64,000 nucleotides of DNA from an uncultured Dyadobacter sp. (GTDB taxonomy: Bacteria; Bacteroidota; Bacteroidia; Cytophagales; Spirosomataceae). A program made the position numbers and the translations under genes. Below, piece after piece: positions 43,249 to 51,599 of this stretch. Position 1 is the stretch's first letter. Each line of letters opens with the position of its first letter. The stretch lies in NCBI RefSeq assembly GCF_946482605.1, contig NZ_CAMLSE010000039.1:11790-75789 (forward strand), in the 5' to 3' direction. The notes under the pieces are model-generated. The model was not told where the DNA came from, searched no databases, and was given only the letters and a program-made list of their open reading frames with translations.

Positions 43249-44441
43249 CTGGCTAGTACGATATTGAGGATGTCCTGGGCGACTTCGCTCTTTGATTTCA
43301 GGTCGAAATGTTGAACGTTTCCGTCTTTTTCAATAACGGTTATTTTGTTAGTATCGTGTGCAAAGCCGGCACCGGCGTCATTGAGTGAATTCAAGACGAT
43401 ATAGTCGAAATTTTTCCTTGCCAATTTGTCCTGCGCATGGATCAGCTCATTTTCAGTTTCCAGCGCGAAGCCGATAAAGATCTGATCGTTTTTTTTCTGC
43501 CTGCCAAGCGTTCCGGCTATATCGATTGTTTTGGTAAGATCCAGGGACATTGTTTCGCCCTGTTTTTTGATCTTTTGATCCGCAACATGTGTAGGTGTGT
43601 AGTCTGCAACGGCAGCCGCAAAGATTACCAGATCACTTTGGTGTAGATGCTCGCTAGTCGACTCAAACATCTGGTGCGCACTTTGCACATCGATTTTGCG
43701 GACACCTGCCTGAGAAGGAGTTAAATGCGTCGGGCCGCTGATAAGCGTTACCAGGGCACCCGCCGCTGCGAATGCGTCCGCAATCGCGTAGCCCATTTTA
43801 CCCGACGACCTGTTGCTGATGAACCGCACCGGGTCGATGGGTTCAACCGTGGGCCCGGCTGTGATCAATACTCTTTTCGCTCCGGCCAGGGGATTTGCTG
43901 CAAAGTGTGCATGAAGGACATCGATAATCGTTTCAGGTTCGGCGAGTCGGCCGTCACCGATCAGTCCGCTGGCGAGTTCGCCAAATCCGGGTGTAATGAA
44001 TTGATTTCCATAGCTGACAAGCGCATCGATATTTCTTTTGACAGAAGGGTGTGCAAACATGTCGACATCCATTGCCGGAGCGAAGAAGACAGGACATCTG
44101 GCCGAAAGATAAGTCGCGGTAAGGAGGTCATCACAATGCCCGTTCGCGCATTTCGATATCGTTTTTGCAGTTGCCGGCGCGATGATCATCAGGTCGGCCC
44201 AGAGTCCGAGCTCTACATGATTATTCCATTCGCCGGTCTCGTCCTTGGTAAATGATGACAGAACCGGATTTTTAGAAAGTGTAGAGAGGGTTAGAGGTGT
44301 GATGAAATCCCTGGCAGATTCGGTCATGATCACCCGAACCTGGGCTTGGGATTTTACGAGTAACCTTACCAGTAGCGCCGATTTATAGGCGGCTATGCTC
44401 CCCGAAACACCCAACAGTATCTTTTTGCCTTTGAGATTCAA
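43233..44441 (-). CDS. coaBC: Bifunctional phosphopantothenoylcysteine decarboxylase/synthetase
   Basis: 402 aa. The N-terminal CoaC flavoprotein domain (ILLGVSGSIAAYKSALLVRLL; active-site stretch APAMDVDMFAHPSVKRN) decarboxylates. The C-terminal CoaB domain (VLITAGPTVEPIDPVRFISNRSSGKMGYAIADAF; KIKKQGETMSLDLTKTIDI) joins phosphopantothenate to cysteine. Both are steps in coenzyme A synthesis. It follows rpoZ and precedes DUF4835, a cluster typical of Bacteroidota. A hairpin between rpoZ and coaBC suggests it also has its own promoter. Confidence 0.96.
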   Translation of the reverse strand: MNLKGKKILLGVSGSIAAYKSALLVRLLVKSQAQVRVIMTESARDFITPLTLSTLSKNPVLSSFTKDETGEWNNHVELGLWADLMIIAPATAKTISKCANGHCDDLLTATYLSARCPVFFAPAMDVDMFAHPSVKRNIDALVSYGNQFITPGFGELASGLIGDGRLAEPETIIDVLHAHFAANPLAGAKRVLITAGPTVEPIDPVRFISNRSSGKMGYAIADAFAAAGALVTLISGPTHLTPSQAGVRKIDVQSAHQMFESTSEHLHQSDLVIFAAAVADYTPTHVADQKIKKQGETMSLDLTKTIDIAGTLGRQKKNDQIFIGFALETENELIHAQDKLARKNFDYIVLNSLNDAGAGFAHDTNKITVIEKDGNVQHFDLKSKSEVAQDILNIVLARWSES

Positions 44442-44528
44442 CTTACAGAGATTTCGATGGTCAAAGAGGCAGAATCTGATTCTTGCCGGGCATAAAGTTA
44501 CAGAGATAATGCATATGGTAAATTCTTT

Positions 44529-44585
44529 ATGCCGGGAAATAAAAAGCCAGCCATCAATCGAGATTAATGGCTGGCTTCCGGCATA
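44529..44585 (-). terminator. Two-tier hairpin terminator after rpoZ
   Basis: Inner stem AAGCCAGCCAT / ATGGCTGGCTT (44544-44554, 44567-44577). Outer stem TATGCCGG / CCGGCATA (44529-44536, 44578-44585). On the minus strand the inner stem is followed by TTTTTATTT. It limits read-through from rpoZ into coaBC. Confidence 0.8.
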
Positions 44586-44597
44586 AACATATTAGGG

Positions 44598-44909
44598 CTA
44601 CTCCTCGGTTGTTTCGCGGTAGCTGTGATAGGTCTTGCCTTCGATAAATTCATCGATGGATATGCTTCCCGCTTTGGGCATGCGCTCGTAGAATTTTGAA
44701 ATTTCGATCTGTTCTCTGTTTTCGAACACTTCTTCCAGGTTATCAACACCCGAAGCGAATTCCGCAAGCTTGTTATTAAGCTCTTCCTTCATCTTGCTGG
44801 ATATCTGGCGTGCTCTTTTGGAAATGACAGACACGGATTCATACAGGTTACCTGTTACTGCCGCTATCTTATCTGTATCACGGGTAATGATCGATGGATT
44901 CGTTGCCAT
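44598..44909 (-). CDS. rpoZ: RNA polymerase omega subunit (Bacteroidota type)
   Basis: 103 aa. The omega/Rpb6 core is visible in TGNLYESVSVISKRARQISSKMKEELNNKLAEFAS (residues 19-53), followed by an acidic Bacteroidota-specific tail. It helps assemble the RNA polymerase beta' subunit. It lies between bamD and coaBC, the usual order in this phylum, 44 bp behind bamD. A hairpin follows. Confidence 0.88.
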   Translation of the reverse strand: MATNPSIITRDTDKIAAVTGNLYESVSVISKRARQISSKMKEELNNKLAEFASGVDNLEEVFENREQIEISKFYERMPKAGSISIDEFIEGKTYHSYRETTEE

Positions 44910-44953
44910 GTTGGTCTGATATAGTTAAAGTTTTAAAACAATGTTATAATGCC

Positions 44954-45877
44954 CTATTGTCCTTTGGGTTCGCTGGCAACCGGGGTTGTTACTTTGGTAG
45001 GTTTGTTGGCCGGCTCAGGCTGGGCATCTTTGAGCTTCTGCCTTTCGGCCTCTGCTTTTGCGATGCTTTCTATCTGTTCCTGGCTGTTGTCAAACATTTT
45101 TTCGGCGTCCCGGTTGTATTTGCCTGTCGGGTACTTATCGACAAGCTCCTGATAGAACTTCACAACGTCCTGAAAACGTTCCTTTTGCTTGTCGGTAAAA
45201 CTATTGGCGGCCAGGTTGTACTGCGACTCCACTTTCAGGAAAGCGAGTTCCTCGTTATACTTGGAGTCGGGGAAATCTTTGCGGAAGTTCTCGATGGAAA
45301 TTACCGCAGATTTGAGCGACATAGGATTGAAATCGCTGATTTTGTGATACAAGCGCGCACGCTCATATGCCTTTCGTTCCAGCTTGGAACGTAATTCCAG
45401 GATGTATTTTGTACACTCCTCGCGGAAGGGACTGTCGGGATAAGCATTGATGAAATCCTGCATGGCTGAAATGGCCGTAAAGGTACTCGTCTGATCCAGG
45501 TTGAAAGGGGACGAATCTTTATACAGCGAAAATGCATGCATGTACAGGGATTCCTGCGCGTAGTCGCTTCGTGCGTAGGTATCGTAAAATTTCTTGAACA
45601 GGAACTGACTGGTATTGTACTGTCCCTGATGGTACTGCGTATAGGCATAGTAGAACTGCGCCAACTCGGATTCAGTACTACCCTTTAACAGGGGAATCAA
45701 TTCTTCAAACAGCAAACCTGAGCGGTAAAAATCTCCCTTTTTATAGTAGGACATGGCAGCATCGTATTTCTGCTGATCAGTACCTGTTTTCTGTAACTTG
45801 GAGAACTTACTGCAAGAAGTGACAACAAGGATTGCAATGAATAGCAAGAAATAGCTTGCCGGACTGTTTTTTCGCAT
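44954..45877 (-). CDS. bamD: Outer-membrane assembly lipoprotein BamD
   Basis: 307 aa. Lipobox VVTSC (Cys22), then TPR-like repeats (YDAAMSYYKKGDFYRSGLLFEELIP, AQFYYAYTQYHQGQYNTSQFLFKKFYDTY, YNEELAFLKVESQYNLAANSF) typical of BamD/YfiO. A basic, Pro-rich C-terminal tail is added (AEPANKPTKVTTPVA-like). It is the essential lipoprotein of the BAM complex that inserts beta-barrels. A TAnnTTTG box lies only about 10 bp upstream, so the mRNA may be almost leaderless. Confidence 0.93.
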   Translation of the reverse strand: MRKNSPASYFLLFIAILVVTSCSKFSKLQKTGTDQQKYDAAMSYYKKGDFYRSGLLFEELIPLLKGSTESELAQFYYAYTQYHQGQYNTSQFLFKKFYDTYARSDYAQESLYMHAFSLYKDSSPFNLDQTSTFTAISAMQDFINAYPDSPFREECTKYILELRSKLERKAYERARLYHKISDFNPMSLKSAVISIENFRKDFPDSKYNEELAFLKVESQYNLAANSFTDKQKERFQDVVKFYQELVDKYPTGKYNRDAEKMFDNSQEQIESIAKAEAERQKLKDAQPEPANKPTKVTTPVASEPKGQ

Positions 45878-45885
45878 ATTAACTG

Positions 45886-45893
45886 CAAAGGTA
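45886..45893 (-). promoter_or_regulatory. -7 promoter box of bamD
   Basis: On the minus strand TACCTTTG matches TAnnTTTG exactly, with its end 8 bp before the bamD ATG. It lies immediately behind the T run of the preceding terminator. Confidence 0.45.
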
Positions 45894-45931
45894 ATAAAAA
45901 AAGCTACATCATCCCTAACGAATGCGTAGCT
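45893..45931 (-). terminator. Rho-independent terminator of the T9SS cargo gene
   Basis: On the minus strand the 6-bp stem AGCTAC / GTAGCT with an 18-nt loop is followed by seven T. The stem is short, so termination may be partial. Confidence 0.55.
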
Positions 45932-45952
45932 GATATAGTGTTAAAAATTAGC

Positions 45953-46570
45953 TTATTGCTGATGGCGTACAAGCATTTTTTTTGTCGCCACCTTTTTACC
46001 ATCCACTGAAAGCTGATAGAAGTACAGCCCGGTAGGCATGTCTCTTGTATTTACTCTCAGTTTCCGATCGTTCTTGTTAAGCGTAAATTCAGCCATTTGA
46101 GAGCCCAGTACATTATAGAATGTCAGTTTTGCATCCCGGAGGCCGGTGGAAATACTGAAATCGAGCTCTGCATATTCACTGGCAGGATTCGGATAAACGT
46201 TGGAAACTGAAATCTTGTCATTTACAAAAAGAAGTTCCTCAGCTTTAAGCTGTGCCTCCATAGCCGGAGATTTTTTCTCCCCAGCTTTCTCTACGGCTTC
46301 CGCGACCAGCAAATTGCTTTCACTCGTACCTGCGGCGGAAAAAAGGAAGGATGTGTAGAATCTATTCAGCGCTTTTGGATTTTGCAAAGTCAATGGCTGG
46401 TAGTTGATGCCATTCGAAAAGTTGGAAAACTTGATGTTCTGTGTTGCGGGGGCCTTCTTCTTGCCAACCATGTTCAGGCGGCTTCCCCCCGATACACTTT
46501 GGGCCTGTAACCCCTGGAAGATCAGGGTCAAGGCTAGTGTTATATATAAAAAATGTATATTTCTTTTCAT
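45953..46570 (-). CDS. Secreted protein with type IX secretion C-terminal sorting domain
   Basis: 205 aa. Signal peptide (HFLYITLALTLIFQGLQAQ-like). The last 80 residues are a type A T9SS sorting domain: ISVSNVYPNPASEYAELDFSI, then LTFYNVLGSQMAEFTLNKNDRKLRVNTRDMPTGLYFYQLSVDGKKVATKKMLV. The middle part has no domain. The protein is exported across the outer membrane by the type IX system. As the cargo part is only about 100 residues, it may be a small surface or adhesion factor. Confidence 0.9.
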   Translation of the reverse strand: MKRNIHFLYITLALTLIFQGLQAQSVSGGSRLNMVGKKKAPATQNIKFSNFSNGINYQPLTLQNPKALNRFYTSFLFSAAGTSESNLLVAEAVEKAGEKKSPAMEAQLKAEELLFVNDKISVSNVYPNPASEYAELDFSISTGLRDAKLTFYNVLGSQMAEFTLNKNDRKLRVNTRDMPTGLYFYQLSVDGKKVATKKMLVRHQQ

Positions 46571-46744
46571 AGCTTCAAAATCGGATACTTTTGACTAATG
46601 CGTTATGTATTTTAGCTTAAAGTCCACTACAAAAATATAGAGAAATAATTGCATATTCAAAATATATTGTACGAACGGATAACTTTATTTTTTCTACTAA
46701 AAAATCGTGCCGGTAAGGCAATCTGACTTCCACCTGGCCGAAGT

Positions 46745-48355
46745 CTACTTCTCTTTCCACATCGCTTTCTCCTTGGTAGGCTTCTCGGCTATGCGCCAAT
46801 TGAAGCCATCGAGCTGACGTTCCGCCGGTTTTATTTTGGAAGGTGGGATCAGTTTTCCGTCCGGCTTTCCGATGAATGCAATGCGTTGAACTCTGTTGTC
46901 TTCGAATAACAGGTTCATTCGCCCGCATTCGACCCTATTCAAACCGATACTTTTCTGCTTATCGTCTATCGCGTAGTAGGCGCTCTCCCCGTTTCCATCT
47001 ACAAGCACCTGTTTCAGCTTGTTCCCGGTTTGGAAATAGGCGTTGATCGTACGTCCCTTCACCTGGTTGAACTGTTTGACCAGCGTGTCTTCGGTGATCA
47101 CGAATGATTTGCCTTTCAGCAACATTCTGTTGATTTCATTGCTGACCAAAAATGCAGTAATTGAATCAGCTTCCATCTGATAATGCTGGTCGCTCCACAG
47201 GATAGGCTTTCTGAAAAAGCGGATGATAGAGTCGGCCGTGTTATAGGTGATGGAGTCGCATTTGCCCTGAAAATCAGACTTATATATAAATACATTGCGA
47301 TCTCCGATCAGCTTGCGGGTACTGTCACGCGCGTTCTCATATGAGTATAGCGTATCTGCTCGTATGTAAAGCGTGTCCTCCGACACTACGTTTCTGACGT
47401 AGGCATGCCCGAATATTTTCGAATAACCCTTTGTCTTCCAGTAGTACCCTTCATCACCATTGAGCACTGTTCTGTCCTTTTTTGCAACGATGACCACATT
47501 TCCTTTCCCTTTTCCGTCATTGCTTTTTCCGTCCACTACCAATGAGTCTGCGGTAAGCGTATACGTTTCATTGTCGACGGTCGTGCGGGTGTGGAATGCA
47601 GATTGAGTCGATTCCGTATTGTATTGCCCTTTAGTGCCAACAACAGTACCGTCTTTATTCACGATTTTGGTTTTTCCGGTGAAAAAAGACCATTTGGTGA
47701 TGGAATTATAGAGCAAGGTGTCCGTTGTAAGCGTGTACTTTTTGTTGACCAGCTTCACATTTTTGTAATAGGTAAACTCCTTGGTGGCTGTGTTGTACAA
47801 GCCTTCTTTACTGGTCAGTACATTTTCTTCGTCCACCGTTCTGCCAGGCTGCTTATAGTATGCAATTCCATTGGCCATGTCATACTCGATCTTTCGGGTC
47901 GTCAGTGTTCGCTTACTGTCTTTGAGGACAGTTTTTTTACCGCTGACGATAGCCAGCCGGGTGTTGCCGTAGTAGTAGAGCGTGTCGCCTGTAACGGTAA
48001 CCGTGTCTCCCTGAACAATCTTGACATTACCAAAGGCCTCTATCATGTTGCTGTTGATATGCTGGATGGCAAGATTGCTGTACAGCAAGGCACCTTTATG
48101 CTTGAAAACGCCGTTTGTGACCTTTCTGGAATCATCGCCATTTTGATTGATGATTTCCAGCTCGTCGGATTTAAGGATTTCAACCAGATCTTCACTTTGC
48201 GTTGGCTGCGACTGTGGCAACGTCTTCTGTGCGAAGAGATAAGGTGAAAAAATCAGTAAGGCAAAGAACGTGATGTAAAATATATTTCTTTCGATATTGA
48301 TGACGCCGAAAAGTTTAAAAGGGTTGCAGATTCCAGTACAATTTTTTTTCTCCAT
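46745..48355 (-). CDS. OstA-like LPS transport protein (LptA/LptD N-domain family)
   Basis: 536 aa. Signal/anchor near the N-terminus (IFYITFFALLIFSPYLFAQ, about residues 25-43). The rest is a long array of OstA-type beta strands (HKGALLYSNLAIQHINSNMIEAFGNVKIVQGDTVTVTGDTLYYYGNTRLAIVSG; TLTTDTLLYNSITKWSFFTGKTKIVNKDGTVVGTKGQYN). This makes an extended jellyroll that can carry LPS across the periplasm. It is longer than E. coli LptA (185 aa). lptC lies 8 kb away. It is probably the LptA-like bridge or an assembly factor. Confidence 0.88.
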   Translation of the reverse strand: MEKKNCTGICNPFKLFGVINIERNIFYITFFALLIFSPYLFAQKTLPQSQPTQSEDLVEILKSDELEIINQNGDDSRKVTNGVFKHKGALLYSNLAIQHINSNMIEAFGNVKIVQGDTVTVTGDTLYYYGNTRLAIVSGKKTVLKDSKRTLTTRKIEYDMANGIAYYKQPGRTVDEENVLTSKEGLYNTATKEFTYYKNVKLVNKKYTLTTDTLLYNSITKWSFFTGKTKIVNKDGTVVGTKGQYNTESTQSAFHTRTTVDNETYTLTADSLVVDGKSNDGKGKGNVVIVAKKDRTVLNGDEGYYWKTKGYSKIFGHAYVRNVVSEDTLYIRADTLYSYENARDSTRKLIGDRNVFIYKSDFQGKCDSITYNTADSIIRFFRKPILWSDQHYQMEADSITAFLVSNEINRMLLKGKSFVITEDTLVKQFNQVKGRTINAYFQTGNKLKQVLVDGNGESAYYAIDDKQKSIGLNRVECGRMNLLFEDNRVQRIAFIGKPDGKLIPPSKIKPAERQLDGFNWRIAEKPTKEKAMWKEK

Positions 48356-48466
48356 ATCGCTTTTCTTTCTCTTACCTTTGGATAGGGCCCGTGTTTTGAC
48401 GGCCCATGCAAGAGATTAATCTATTCTTGTTTAGTCAAAAGTACATCAAATACGTCTGGGAGGTTC

Positions 48467-49798
48467 ATGTTGGATTCTTTTTTAACTTTTATTAACCAAC
48501 ACACACCGCAACTGAAAAAGCAGCCCACGCTACTTGCGGTGAGCGGTGGGATCGACTCCGCAGTGATGGCGCATCTCTTTCACACAATGGGGTTTAAGGC
48601 GGGAATTGCGCACTGCAACTTTGGCCTGAGAGGGGAGGAGTCGGAGGGGGATGAGGCGTTTGTAAAGGATTTGGCGGACCGGTACGGATTTCCTTTTTTC
48701 TCGACGCATCCGGACACCCACAAAATAGCTGCCTCCAGGAAAGTTTCTACGCAGATGGCCGCACGGGATTTGCGTTACGAATGGTTTGAAAATGTCAGAC
48801 AGGAATTCGATTATCAGTGGATTGCAACTGCCCATCATGCCAACGATTCGCTGGAAACGTTGTTGTTGAACCTGGTTAGAGGGACAGGCTTGCCGGGGCT
48901 TCATGGTATTATGCCTGTCAGCCGGAAACTGATCCGGCCATTGATACTCGCCAGCAGGGCCGAGGTCGAGGAGTATGCCGCAGAAAACCAACTGCAATGG
49001 CGTGAGGACCGTTCGAACAGCACCGACAAATATGCCAGAAATAAAATTCGACACCACGTAATTCCGGTACTTCAGCAACTAAATCCATCACTGGAAGCAA
49101 CTTTTCTGCAAACTTCGGAGCGATTGAGGGCCGCTAATTTACTTTTAGAAGAATACCTTGGCAAATGGAAGTCAGACGTTGCAGATGATCAGGGGGGCGT
49201 TATGCGGATACCTATCCGAAGCCTGCGGGAGGAAACTGAGCCGGCTTACCGCCTTCTGGGTATTTTACAGCCATACGGGTATTCCTATCCGCAAGCAAAG
49301 GATATTATCAAAGCGCTGACCGGCATACCAGGGAAAAAATTTCACTCGCCGTCACATGTACTTCTTGTCGATAGGGAAGACCTCATTCTCAAACAAAGGG
49401 TTGAAGAATTGGCACAAGGCGAGATCCTAGTCGACGTCGGGCAGGAGACATTTGAATGGGGGCGTTTTAAATTTATAATGCGAGAGAAGGCGGAGGAAGC
49501 GATGCGGGACGGTGATCGTATTGAATTGGATGCAGATCAGCTGATGTTTCCATTGAAGATCAGAAAATGGAGGCAAGGTGACGTGTTTTGCCCATTTGGA
49601 ATGCATGGCAAACGCAAAAAGGTAAGTGACCTGCTGGTGGAGAAAAAGATAAACCTTTTTGAAAAGGAAGGTGTGTGTGTGTTGGTAAATGGTAATGAGG
49701 AGATTGTGTGGGTGGTAGGTTTCCGCGCAGATGAACGATTCCGGACGCGGGAAACCTCAAAAAATATTTTGGTCATATCGATGCATAAACATTTGTAG
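48467..49798 (+). CDS. tilS: tRNA(Ile)-lysidine synthase
   Basis: 443 aa. PP-loop SGGIDS at residues 26-31, GIAHCNFGLRGEESEGDEAFV, ATAHHANDSLETLLLNLVRGTGLPGLHGI, and REDRSNSTDKYARNKIRHHVIP, all classic TilS motifs. The C-terminal TilS domain follows (LKIRKWRQGDVFCPFGMHGKRKKVSDLLVEKKI). It modifies the CAU anticodon of tRNA-Ile to read AUA. Single gene on the plus strand, directly before tRNA-Ser and the accessory island. Confidence 0.96.
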   Translation: MLDSFLTFINQHTPQLKKQPTLLAVSGGIDSAVMAHLFHTMGFKAGIAHCNFGLRGEESEGDEAFVKDLADRYGFPFFSTHPDTHKIAASRKVSTQMAARDLRYEWFENVRQEFDYQWIATAHHANDSLETLLLNLVRGTGLPGLHGIMPVSRKLIRPLILASRAEVEEYAAENQLQWREDRSNSTDKYARNKIRHHVIPVLQQLNPSLEATFLQTSERLRAANLLLEEYLGKWKSDVADDQGGVMRIPIRSLREETEPAYRLLGILQPYGYSYPQAKDIIKALTGIPGKKFHSPSHVLLVDREDLILKQRVEELAQGEILVDVGQETFEWGRFKFIMREKAEEAMRDGDRIELDADQLMFPLKIRKWRQGDVFCPFGMHGKRKKVSDLLVEKKINLFEKEGVCVLVNGNEEIVWVVGFRADERFRTRETSKNILVISMHKHL

Positions 49799-49924
49799 CA
49801 CAGGATAAACGAGAGCCACAGCTTACGTGTCAGGTAAAGTTGTGAAGAAAATTTGAATGCAGATATTGCGCTTGTCGATATTAATAGTACCTTTGCACCA
49901 TGTTTCGCATACGGCGTAACAATT

Positions 49925-50009
49925 AGAGAGATGGCAGAGTGGTCGATTGCGACGGTCTTGAAAACCGTTGACTGTAACAGGTCCGGGGGTTCGAATCCCT
50001 CTCTCTCTG
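49925..50009 (+). tRNA. tRNA-Ser (UGA)
   Basis: 85 nt. Acceptor AGAGAGA / TCTCTCT, D-arm with GGCAGAGTGGTC, anticodon stem ACGGT / ACCGT around CTTGAAA (anticodon TGA), a long class II variable arm, T-arm GGGGG-TTCGAAT-CCCTC (one G-T pair) and discriminator G. CCA is not encoded. The gene is complete and has its own terminator, so the island behind it has not disrupted it. Confidence 0.95.
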
Positions 50010-50032
50010 CAGGACATGATGTCAAAACATTC

Positions 50033-50068
50033 AAAAACCCCGTTTAAGCGCTTTAAACGGGGTTTTTT
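50033..50068 (+). terminator. Rho-independent terminator of tRNA-Ser
   Basis: Stem AACCCCGTTTAA / TTAAACGGGGTT with flanking A and T runs, 24 bp behind the tRNA. Confidence 0.9.
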
Positions 50069-50259
50069 GCATTTTTGGGACGTACCAAAAGATGCAAAAA
50101 ATCCCAATGAAAATGTAGGTTATCGTGGAAGTGACAAAACTGAACAAAAACTTCCATATAACACCCACTAACTGGCTGATTAAAAGATGTTTACGAACTA
50201 AACATCTTTACTTTCAATTGTAACAATTCGATTTTTGTTCATCTTAAACATTTTTTACT

Positions 50260-51483
50260 ATGTTGGAAACAAGCTTCGGGTTGATTTTCTTTTTGAAAAA
50301 GCCCAAACCAGAATTAGCGGGTGGCATGCGCTATGTCTATTGCCGAGTCACCGTCAACGGCATCCCCAAGGACATCTCTACAAAGAGAGTTTGGCATCCA
50401 TCCAAGTGGAGCGTCGGCGCGGGTCGGGCGACAGGGAACAAGGAGGATACCAAAACATTGAATGCCTACTTGGATACGCTAACTTCCAAAATTTATGAAG
50501 CAAAGCGATCCTTGATTGAGGCGAATAAAGAGGTCACCTCAGAAGCCATCAAAAATATCCTTTTAGGAAGAACTGAGGGTGGGAAAACTATCTTGCCTAT
50601 TTTCCGAGAACACAACGATCAGATTGCTGCATTAATCGGGGCCGATTTTGCGCCAGGCACATTGGAGCGGTACGAGACTTGCTTCAAACACACCCGTGAC
50701 TTCATCAAATGGAAGTACCAGGCAGAAGATTTCGAAATCGGGAAGCTTGACTACGAATTCATATCACAATATGAATTCTGGCTTAAAGCAGTTAAGAAGG
50801 TCAGCCATAACACTACGATGAAGTATTTGGCGAACTTTAAGAAAATTGTGCTTCTGTGTGTTAAAAGAGGATGGCTCCTACGTGACCCGTTCTATGCTTT
50901 CAAATTTTCGAAGCGAGAGGTGGACCGACAAGCATTAACTGAAGCCGAGCTGAAGAAAGTATGGGATAAAGATATGGGAGACGGCCGCCTAGGCCTTGTC
51001 AAGGATATCTTTCTTTTCTGCTGCTACACGGGACTTGCCTATGCGGATATATATAAGTTGAAGCGGACAGAAATTGCCGAAGGGATTGATGGCGGAAAGT
51101 GGGTTACGACTAAGCGCCAGAAGACTGACACTCCGTCCCGGATACCTATTTTACCGATGGCTATGGAGATTATGGAGAAGTATGAAGATCACCCACAATG
51201 CGAGAATGAAAATCGGGTACTGCCTGTTCTTTCCAATCAGAAGATGAATGCTTACTTGAAGGAGATCGCGGACTTGTGTGGGATTAAGAAAAATATCACG
51301 TTTCATCTAGCTCGCCATACCTTTGCCACTACTGTAACTTTGACTAATGGGGTACCGATTGAAAGTGTTTCAAAGATGCTGGGCCACAGGAATATCAAGA
51401 CCACCCAGCAGTATGCAAAGATTGTAGATAAGAAAATTAGTGATGATATGGCAAGGTTGAAGGATATTCTATCTAGGCAATGA
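50260..51483 (+). CDS. Tyrosine site-specific integrase of the right-hand island
   Basis: 407 aa, with the TTG/ATG-region start at the head of LETSFGLIFFLKKPKPELAGG. It has an arm-binding N-domain, a SAM-like core-binding domain (ILPIFREHNDQIAALIGADFAPGTLERYETCFKHTRDFIKW) and the catalytic domain with Arg in FCCYTGLAYADIYKLK region, HLARHTFATT (His and Arg), LGHRNIKTT (His) and the nucleophile Tyr in QQYAKIVDKK. It differs clearly from the integrase at 6304-7539. A degenerate tRNA-like fragment lies 15 bp behind its stop. A relative of its C-terminus survives as a remnant at 56860-56984. Confidence 0.93.
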   Translation: MLETSFGLIFFLKKPKPELAGGMRYVYCRVTVNGIPKDISTKRVWHPSKWSVGAGRATGNKEDTKTLNAYLDTLTSKIYEAKRSLIEANKEVTSEAIKNILLGRTEGGKTILPIFREHNDQIAALIGADFAPGTLERYETCFKHTRDFIKWKYQAEDFEIGKLDYEFISQYEFWLKAVKKVSHNTTMKYLANFKKIVLLCVKRGWLLRDPFYAFKFSKREVDRQALTEAELKKVWDKDMGDGRLGLVKDIFLFCCYTGLAYADIYKLKRTEIAEGIDGGKWVTTKRQKTDTPSRIPILPMAMEIMEKYEDHPQCENENRVLPVLSNQKMNAYLKEIADLCGIKKNITFHLARHTFATTVTLTNGVPIESVSKMLGHRNIKTTQQYAKIVDKKISDDMARLKDILSRQ

Positions 51484-51496
51484 AGTACTTTCGGCT

Positions 51497-51555
51497 CGCA
51501 GGACCTAAAATCCTGTGCCCCGAAACGCCTACGGATTCGATTCCCGCCCGCGACA
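51497..51555 (+). mobile_element. Degenerate tRNA-Leu-like 3' fragment, probable attachment site
   Basis: The stretch folds like the 3' part of a tRNA: anticodon arm CAGGA / TCCTG around CCTAAAA (would read UAA, Leu, but position 33 is C), a long variable arm, and a T-arm around TTCGATT in which three of five pairs remain. No matching 5' half precedes it. A terminator follows, as behind a real tRNA. I read it as an att-site remnant used by the adjacent integrase. Confidence 0.5.
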
Positions 51556-51563
51556 CTGAATTT

Positions 51564-51598
51564 CAAAGAGTTACAATTATCATTGTAGCTCTTTTTTT
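51564..51598 (+). terminator. Rho-independent terminator behind the tRNA-like fragment
   Basis: Stem AAAGAGTTACAA / TTGTAGCTCTTT (one G-T pair) with a 6-nt loop and a run of T. Confidence 0.8.
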
Positions 51599-51599
51599 A

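Noticed and set aside
47591..48247. 218-aa plus-strand frame inside the OstA-like gene
   Set aside because: Mirror of a beta-repeat protein, which readily leaves the opposite strand open; no support for coding.
51497..51555. Complete tRNA or tmRNA gene behind the integrase
   Set aside because: No 5' half pairs with the acceptor strand, the T-stem has two mismatches and position 33 is not T; only a fragment can be supported.
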